This document shows, piece by piece, positions 58,272 to 64,000 of a stretch of 64,000 nucleotides of DNA; position 1 is the stretch's first letter; the number at the start of each line of letters is the position of its first letter. The notes beneath the pieces are model-generated. The model saw only the letters and a program-made list of their open reading frames with translations, searched no databases and was not told the origin of the DNA. Made by a program: the position numbers and the translations under genes. The DNA lies in assembly GCA_937891665.1 (NCBI GenBank), contig CALAGS010000201.1, positions 1-64,000 of the forward strand. The letters are read 5' to 3'. This DNA is from an uncultured Burkholderiales bacterium (GTDB lineage: Bacteria > Pseudomonadota > Gammaproteobacteria > Burkholderiales > Burkholderiaceae_C).

Positions 58272-58319
58272 TTCAGTCTTTATTCGGCCTTTGCCGACCC
58301 TATCTTTGATTTCAAGCAG

Positions 58320-60104
58320 ATGTACCACTACACAGAATTCGACCGCCAGTTCGTGAAACTGCGCGCAGCTCAGCACAGAGATCAGCTTGAACGTTGGCAA
58401 AAAGGCCAGTTGTCGGACGAAGAATTTCGCCCGCTTCGGCTGCAAAACGGATGGTACGTTCAGCGATATGCCCCCATGCTTCGGGTGGCTGTGCCTTATG
58501 GCGAAATTTCCAGCAAGCAATTAACCGTCTTGGCCACCATTGCGAAAGACTACGATCAACCCGAAGAAGCCTTGTTTGCCAAAGCCCAAGAACAACAAGA
58601 CTTGCTGCCCGGCAAATCGCCCAAATTGATCAAGGGCTACGGCCATTTCACAACCCGTCAAAACGTTCAATTCAATTGGATTCCATTGAGCAAGTCTGCC
58701 GACGTCATGGACCTGTTGGCCTCAGTGGACATGCACGGCATTCAAACCAGCGGCAACTGTATTCGCAACATTACCACCGACGAATTGGCAGGTGTGGCCT
58801 TAGACGAAGTGGTTGACCCTCGCCCTTATGCAGAAATTTTGCGCCAATGGAGCACCTTGCACCCTGAGTTTGCATTCTTGCCGCGCAAGTTCAAAATTGC
58901 CATCACGGGTGCAATCGAAGACCGCGCCGCCATCGGTTGGCACGACGTGGGTTTGCAATTGGTGAAAGACGCCAAAGGTGAAGTTGGCTTCAAAGTGTGG
59001 GTCGGTGGCGGTATGGGCAGAACGCCAGTCATTGGCACCCTGATTCGTGAATTCTTGCCTTGGCAACAGATCATGAATTTCCTCGAAGCGGTTGTGCGCG
59101 TTTACAACCGCTGGGGTCGGCGCGACAACATCTACAAAGCGCGCATCAAAATTTTGGTCAAAGCCGAAGGTCAGCGTTACATCGATGAAGTTGAAGCCGA
59201 GTTCAACGACATTGTGAACAAGGATGGTGGCCCGCACACCATCACGCAAACTGAATTTGACCGCGTGGCGGCATGTTTTGTGGCACCTCAGGTGACTGAA
59301 CACGTTGAAATTTCTGTGAATGCAAATTTGACCGATCCAAACTTTCAACGCTGGCTCAAGCAAAACGTTGTGGCCCATCAAAACCCACGCTTGCGCGCTG
59401 TCAGCTTGTCTTTCAAACGCTTGGGCCTGGCCCCCGGTGATGCCACAGCCGAGCAACTAGAGGCATCGGCACAATTGGTAGCTAAATATTCACGCGGCGA
59501 AGCGCGAGTGACGCACTCCCAAAATTTAGTCTTGCCTTGGGTTGAAGCATCACATTTATTTGATTTGTGGCAAGAAGCCAAAGCATTGGGCTTGGCCAGT
59601 CCCAACATTGGCTTGCTGAACGACATGATTGCGTGCCCCGGTGGCGACTATTGCGCCCTGGCCAATGCACGCGCCATTCCAGTGGCCGCAGCCATTTCAG
59701 AGCGTTACCAAGACTTGGATGAGTTGGACGATCTGGGTCCAATCGACCTGCACATCAGTGGTTGCATCAACTCATGCGGCCATCATCACAGTGGACACAT
59801 CGGTATTTTGGGTGTCGATAAAGATGGCAAAGAGTGGTACCAAGTGACCTTGGGCGGCTCTGACGGGTCTGACCTCTCTGGCCCTGCTGGCCCCGGCAAA
59901 GTGGTCGGCCCCTCTTTTTCTGCTTCTGAAGTACCCGAGGTCATTGAAGCCGTGATCAATAAATACCTTGAGCTTCGCTTACCTGCCAAGCAGGGAGATC
60001 ACGGACGCAACGAATACTTCATTGAAACCTTGCGCCGTACAGGTCAAGACGCATTCAAGACGGCTGCAAACTCAGCACGTCACCCCGAGCCTGCGCTCGC
60101 TTGA
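58320..60104 (+). CDS. cysI: Sulfite reductase hemoprotein subunit (nitrite/sulfite reductase family)
   Basis: This 594-residue siroheme/4Fe-4S enzyme reduces sulfite to sulfide. The duplicated ferredoxin-like half-domains and the Cys cluster are visible: 'MIACPGGDYCALANARA' near residue 440 and 'SGCINSCGHHHSGHIGILG' near residue 480. Siroheme-binding Arg-rich segments include 'GHFTTRQNVQFNWIPL' and 'TSGNCIRNITTDEL'. A nitrite-reducing role is possible in this family, but the neighbours cysH-cysD-cysN make sulfite the likely substrate. There is no cysJ flavoprotein next to it, so electrons probably come from ferredoxin or another partner. It starts the operon. Confidence 0.95.
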   Translation: MYHYTEFDRQFVKLRAAQHRDQLERWQKGQLSDEEFRPLRLQNGWYVQRYAPMLRVAVPYGEISSKQLTVLATIAKDYDQPEEALFAKAQEQQDLLPGKSPKLIKGYGHFTTRQNVQFNWIPLSKSADVMDLLASVDMHGIQTSGNCIRNITTDELAGVALDEVVDPRPYAEILRQWSTLHPEFAFLPRKFKIAITGAIEDRAAIGWHDVGLQLVKDAKGEVGFKVWVGGGMGRTPVIGTLIREFLPWQQIMNFLEAVVRVYNRWGRRDNIYKARIKILVKAEGQRYIDEVEAEFNDIVNKDGGPHTITQTEFDRVAACFVAPQVTEHVEISVNANLTDPNFQRWLKQNVVAHQNPRLRAVSLSFKRLGLAPGDATAEQLEASAQLVAKYSRGEARVTHSQNLVLPWVEASHLFDLWQEAKALGLASPNIGLLNDMIACPGGDYCALANARAIPVAAAISERYQDLDELDDLGPIDLHISGCINSCGHHHSGHIGILGVDKDGKEWYQVTLGGSDGSDLSGPAGPGKVVGPSFSASEVPEVIEAVINKYLELRLPAKQGDHGRNEYFIETLRRTGQDAFKTAANSARHPEPALA

Positions 60105-60121
60105 ACCGATTGCAGTAGCAC

Positions 60122-60505
60122 ATGAAAATTCTTTCGTACAACGAACACAGCATCAACACGTCTGATGCCAGCTTGGTCAGCCTCAGCAACGATCAAGACC
60201 CTCGCAGCGTTTCTCTCGATGGCGTGAAACGCATCGATTTGCACTTTCCTAAATTCACCGATGGTCGGGCTTATAGCCAAGCCTTTTTATTGCGTCGTCG
60301 CCTTGGCTTTCAAGGTGAAATTCGCGCAACGGGCGACGTGTTGATTGACCAATTGGTGTCCATGGCCCGAACGGGCTTTGACGTTGCTGTGCTATGTGAA
60401 GGCTTAGATGCTGGCGCAGCGCAACGCCAATTTGATCGCTTCCCAGATTTTTACCAAGGCTCCGCGGTAGACACGAAGCCTCTTTTTGCAAAGCATGCAG
60501 CATGA
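60122..60505 (+). CDS. DUF934 family protein of the sulfate-reduction operon
   Basis: This 127-residue protein belongs to the DUF934 family as judged from 'IDLHFPKFTDGRAYSQAFLLRRRLGFQGEIRATGDVLIDQL' and 'RTGFDVAVLCEGLD'. The family is almost always found directly after cysI in proteobacteria, but its function is not established. It has no cysteines for metal binding apart from one, no signal peptide and no membrane helix. A role in assembling or feeding electrons to CysI is inferred from position only. Its stop overlaps the cysH start in ATGA. Confidence 0.92.
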   Translation: MKILSYNEHSINTSDASLVSLSNDQDPRSVSLDGVKRIDLHFPKFTDGRAYSQAFLLRRRLGFQGEIRATGDVLIDQLVSMARTGFDVAVLCEGLDAGAAQRQFDRFPDFYQGSAVDTKPLFAKHAA

Positions 60506-61227
60506 GTATGTCGCCCATTACTTTGCACGCAAAGCCCAGCGCAAACTATGCTGAAAAAGTATCTGAGACCCTGGATTTGTTGCAGCAAGCTGTTGCCAAA
60601 TTCAGTCCTGTGACCCAGGCGTCCAGCTTGGGTGCAGAAGACGTTGTGATCACGCACCTCATTAACCAAAATAGCTTCAATATTCCTGTCTTTGTATTAG
60701 AAACAGGCGCACTTCATAGCGAAACATTGGCCCTTTTAGAACGCACACAAGCACATTCAAAAGTGCCCGTGAACGTGTACCGCCCCTCCAAAGAGAAAGT
60801 CATTGCCTTCGTCAAAACACATGGCCAAGATGCCATGTACCAAAGCATTGATCTTCGCAAAGCTTGCTGCCAAGTGCGCAAGCTTGAACCCTTGGCGGAG
60901 GCTCTCAAAGGACAACGGGCGTGGGTCACTGGTTTGCGCCGCGAACAATCTAACAACCGCGCAGAGGTGCCTTTGATCGATCGCACCGAACAGGTCACCA
61001 AAGGCCAAATCAAAATCAACCCACTGGCCAATTGGACATGGGGCGATGTGTGGCACTACATCTCTGAAAACAAGGTGGACTACAACCCATTGCACGATCA
61101 GTTCTTCCCAAGCATTGGTTGCGCGCCCTGCACACGTTCCATCACTTTAGGCGAAGATTTTCGCGCTGGCCGCTGGTGGTGGGAAGACGAAGCAGCCAAA
61201 GAGTGTGGCTTGCATGCCAAGACATAA
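60502..61227 (+). CDS. cysH: Phosphoadenylyl/adenylyl-sulfate reductase (APS-reductase type)
   Basis: This 241-residue thiol-dependent reductase turns activated sulfate into sulfite. 'SSLGAEDVVITHLI' is the nucleotide-binding P-loop-like motif, and 'LETGALHSETLALL' and 'WVTGLRREQSNNRA' follow. Two cysteine pairs ('KACCQVRKLEPL' and 'GCAPCTRSITLGEDFRAGRWWWE') predict a 4Fe-4S cluster, which marks APS reductase rather than PAPS reductase. The catalytic Cys is in the C-terminal 'KECGLHAK'. The absence of an APS-kinase gene (cysC) in the cluster agrees with direct APS reduction. Confidence 0.95.
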   Translation: MSMSPITLHAKPSANYAEKVSETLDLLQQAVAKFSPVTQASSLGAEDVVITHLINQNSFNIPVFVLETGALHSETLALLERTQAHSKVPVNVYRPSKEKVIAFVKTHGQDAMYQSIDLRKACCQVRKLEPLAEALKGQRAWVTGLRREQSNNRAEVPLIDRTEQVTKGQIKINPLANWTWGDVWHYISENKVDYNPLHDQFFPSIGCAPCTRSITLGEDFRAGRWWWEDEAAKECGLHAKT

Positions 61228-61251
61228 AACGACTTCGAAATAGAAGGCTCC

Positions 61252-62196
61252 ATGAACGCACGAACCGAACCCGAACTGCTGCATCAACTCAGCAATGCCC
61301 ACCTAGATGGACTTGAAGAAGAAACCATCTTCATTTTGCGAGAAGTGGCTGCTGCCTTTGAGCGTCCTGCTCTGCTTTTTTCTGGCGGCAAAGATTCTTT
61401 GGTCATGCTCAAATGCGCCGAAAAAGCCTTCATCGATAAGCATCAAGGTGGGCGAATTCCTTACCCCTTGCTCATGATTGACACGGGTCACAACTTCAAA
61501 GAAGTCATTGACTTCCGAGATTTTCGCGCCAATGAATTGGGTGCAGAACTGATCGTACGCAGTGTGGAAGATTCCATGAAGCGCGGTACCGTGCGCTTGG
61601 CCCATCCTGGCGAATCACGCAATGTGCACCAGTCGGTCACACTGCTCGAAGCCATTGAAGAATTCAGGTTCGATGCCCTCATTGGCGGAGCTCGTCGCGA
61701 TGAAGAAAAAGCTCGCGCCAAAGAACGCATCTTTAGCCACCGAGACAGCTTTGGTCAATGGCAACCCAAGTCACAAAGACCCGAGCTGTGGTCTTTGTTC
61801 AACACCAAATTGCAAGCAGGCGAGCACTTTCGCGTATTCCCCATCTCCAATTGGACTGAGCTCGATGTGTGGCAATACATTGCCCGCGAAAACATTGCAC
61901 TGCCTTCCATTTACTACACGCACAAGCGCGAAGTGGTGGACCGGCGCGGCTTGCTAGTACCCGTGACAGTACTCACGCCGCCCAAAGAGGACGAGACCCT
62001 TCAAATACGCGACGTGCGCTTTCGAACTGTGGGCGACATCACTTGCACCTGTCCCGTTGAGAGCACCGCGGCCACCCCAGAAGAGATTGTGATTGAAACA
62101 TTGGCCGCCGATGTCAGCGAACGAGGCGCCACGCGCATGGACGACAAGACCTCTGAAGCTTCCATGGAAAAACGCAAAAAAGACGGGTATTTCTAA
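61252..62196 (+). CDS. cysD: Sulfate adenylyltransferase subunit 2
   Basis: This 314-residue N-type ATP pyrophosphatase forms APS from sulfate and ATP, driven by the GTPase CysN. The PP-motif 'LFSGGKDSLVMLKCAEKAF' is near residue 44. 'LIGGARRDEEKARAKERIFSHRD' and 'FRVFPISNWTELDVWQYIARE' are conserved, and the C-terminus is 'SMEKRKKDGYF'. An AGAAGG ribosome site precedes ATG. The stop overlaps the cysN start (TAATG). Confidence 0.97.
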   Translation: MNARTEPELLHQLSNAHLDGLEEETIFILREVAAAFERPALLFSGGKDSLVMLKCAEKAFIDKHQGGRIPYPLLMIDTGHNFKEVIDFRDFRANELGAELIVRSVEDSMKRGTVRLAHPGESRNVHQSVTLLEAIEEFRFDALIGGARRDEEKARAKERIFSHRDSFGQWQPKSQRPELWSLFNTKLQAGEHFRVFPISNWTELDVWQYIARENIALPSIYYTHKREVVDRRGLLVPVTVLTPPKEDETLQIRDVRFRTVGDITCTCPVESTAATPEEIVIETLAADVSERGATRMDDKTSEASMEKRKKDGYF

Positions 62197-63449
62197 TGAC
62201 CAGCGCCCTCAAATTCATCACCTGCGGCTCAGTAGACGACGGCAAGAGCACCCTCATTGGTCGCTTGTTGGTTGACACCAAAGCCGTGTTGCAAGACCAC
62301 TTGGCCGGCGTGCAACGTCATGGCGAAACCAATTTGGCATTGCTAACAGATGGCTTATCAGCTGAACGCGAGCAAGGCATCACCATCGATGTGGCTTACC
62401 GATACTTCAGCACCGAGGCACGCAAGTTCATCATTGGCGATGCGCCTGGTCATGAGCAATACACGCGCAACATGGTCACTGCGGCTTCAAGCGCCGATGC
62501 CGCCGTGGTGTTGGTCGATGCCACCAAACTGGATTGGAAAGACGCCCATCTTAATTTGTTAGCCCAAACACGGCGTCACAGTTTGCTTTTAAAACTGTTG
62601 CGCGTTCCTTCTGTGGTGTTTGCCATCAACAAACTTGATGCCGTTGAAAACGCCACATTGGCCTATCAAAACATACAAGGCGCTTTGGCCAAATTTGCCA
62701 TTGAAGCTGGCATCAACGTCAAAGCTTGGGTACCCATTTCTGCGCTCAAAGGCTGGAACGTGGTGGACACCCAAGACAACTGGTGCAACTACACAGGACC
62801 CAGCCTTTTACAAATATTAGAAACATTGCCAAGCACGCCAGCTGAGGTCGACATGGCCATGAGCTTTCCAGTGCAGTGGGTCGAAAAATTTCACGACTCC
62901 AACGTCACGCATCAAGGCCGCCGCGTGTTCTGGGGTCGTGTGGCTACAGGCACCTTGCGCCAAGGGCAAAGGGTGAGAGTTTTCCCAAGTGGCCAAACAG
63001 CAACGGTATCGCAAGTTTTATCAGCCACGCGCCATGAAAAAACCAACATCACGGGCAAAAGTGCAGGCTTGGTTTTGGACCGAGAAGTGGATGTATCGAG
63101 AGGCGATTGGATCGAGGCGGCAGATTCAGGCTTAGAAGGCCAGCGTCAAATTGACGCCACGGTGGCCTGGATGGACGACGAGCCCTTGGTAGCTGGCCGC
63201 CTTTACTGGGCATTGCATGGCCACCGCTGGGTGAGGGCCAAAGTGCAACGCATTGAGCACCGTTTGAACATCAATACCCTGGCCAAAGAGGACACCACTG
63301 AACTACCCGCCAATGCCATGGGTCAAGTGACTTTGACCTTCCAAGAGCCTCTGATTACCTTGCCTTTTGCCAAATCTCGCGTGTTGGGCGCGCTGATTTT
63401 GGTCGATACGGCCAGCCATAAGACCTCAGGCGCTGTGTTGGTGAATTAA
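62196..63449 (+). CDS. cysN: Sulfate adenylyltransferase subunit 1 (GTPase)
   Basis: This 417-residue GTPase of the EF-Tu/eEF1A fold couples GTP hydrolysis to APS synthesis with CysD. G1 'CGSVDDGKSTLIGRLLVDT', G3 'DAPGHEQYTRNMVTAA' and G4 'NKLD' are visible, with 'LSAEREQGITIDVAYRYF' as the switch region. It has no fused APS-kinase domain, and is somewhat shorter than E. coli CysN (475). No terminator is seen after it, and fdxA begins 80 bp later. Confidence 0.96.
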   Translation: MTSALKFITCGSVDDGKSTLIGRLLVDTKAVLQDHLAGVQRHGETNLALLTDGLSAEREQGITIDVAYRYFSTEARKFIIGDAPGHEQYTRNMVTAASSADAAVVLVDATKLDWKDAHLNLLAQTRRHSLLLKLLRVPSVVFAINKLDAVENATLAYQNIQGALAKFAIEAGINVKAWVPISALKGWNVVDTQDNWCNYTGPSLLQILETLPSTPAEVDMAMSFPVQWVEKFHDSNVTHQGRRVFWGRVATGTLRQGQRVRVFPSGQTATVSQVLSATRHEKTNITGKSAGLVLDREVDVSRGDWIEAADSGLEGQRQIDATVAWMDDEPLVAGRLYWALHGHRWVRAKVQRIEHRLNINTLAKEDTTELPANAMGQVTLTFQEPLITLPFAKSRVLGALILVDTASHKTSGAVLVN

Positions 63450-63529
63450 TTCTCGGCGCTTAACTGCTTTAAAATGCCAATCTTTCGGGTAATTCCGCCC
63501 GTTCAACGCTTTAGCCTTAGCAAACTGTC

Positions 63530-64000
<471 letters not shown>

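Noticed and set aside
58800-59456. 218-residue minus-strand ORF within cysI
   Set aside because: Antisense shadow of a well-supported gene, no motif, no ribosome site.

Overview
This 64-kb window is a chromosomal stretch of a beta-proteobacterium. By gene content and order it fits the order Burkholderiales and most likely the family Comamonadaceae, with a moderate-GC freshwater genus of the Limnohabitans/Rhodoferax type as my best guess. The guess rests on the protein families (type-2 ferredoxin-NADP reductase beside a 7Fe ferredoxin, APS-reductase type CysH next to a DUF934 protein, a PDH E3 that carries its own lipoyl domain, the exbBD-lpxK-kdsB-adk order), not on a database search. Gene density is very high, neighbouring genes often overlap by a few bases, and I see no insertion sequence, prophage, CRISPR array or transfer boundary.

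Layout. 1-1.8 kb: start of a DinG/YoaA helicase, a small exported unknown protein and zapE. 1.9-7.5 kb: the 2-oxoglutarate dehydrogenase operon sucA-sucB-lpd (minus strand). 7.7-10.3 kb: propionyl-CoA synthetase and an isochorismatase-like hydrolase. 10.4-11.0 kb: an NlpC/P60 cell-wall hydrolase ending in a bidirectional terminator. 11.1-17.0 kb: the pyruvate dehydrogenase operon aceE-aceF-lpd (minus), divergent from a PAS histidine kinase and FixJ-type regulator (17.2-20.4 kb). 20.5-29.3 kb: housekeeping genes folD, prlC, rpiA, pyrD, an LhgO-like oxidase, an SDR, sodB and xseA. 29.6-33.4 kb: exbB-exbD-lpxK-trm112-kdsB-adk. 33.4-36.6 kb: asparaginase, lexA with two SOS boxes, a small unknown protein and a D-2-hydroxyacid dehydrogenase.

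36.6-48.1 kb is the most catabolic part. It holds a 3-hydroxyacyl-CoA dehydrogenase, an enoyl-CoA hydratase, a Crp/Fnr regulator, an APH-fold kinase of the ACAD10/LvaA type and an acyl-CoA dehydrogenase. Then come tRNA-Pro and tRNA-Arg, a complete Liv-type ABC importer and a short AMACR-like protein. Together the first five genes look like a module for 4-hydroxyacyl-CoA (lactone/levulinate-like) breakdown. 48.2-58.1 kb: hrpA, argA, dsbB, fpr, yggX, mnmC and an orphan Liv-type binding protein. 58.3-63.4 kb: the assimilatory sulfate reduction operon cysI-DUF934-cysH-cysD-cysN, followed by fdxA and the start of a type-2 ferredoxin-NADP reductase cut by the window edge.

The window is mostly core metabolism. 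The observations I rate highest are the degenerate methyltransferase half of MnmC, the kinase/acyl-CoA-dehydrogenase module, the two-component system facing the PDH operon, the SOS boxes shared by lexA and asparaginase, and the terminator-like hairpin between the two tRNA genes. Only one gap exceeds 300 bases (29258-29567); its contents are described in the feature list.
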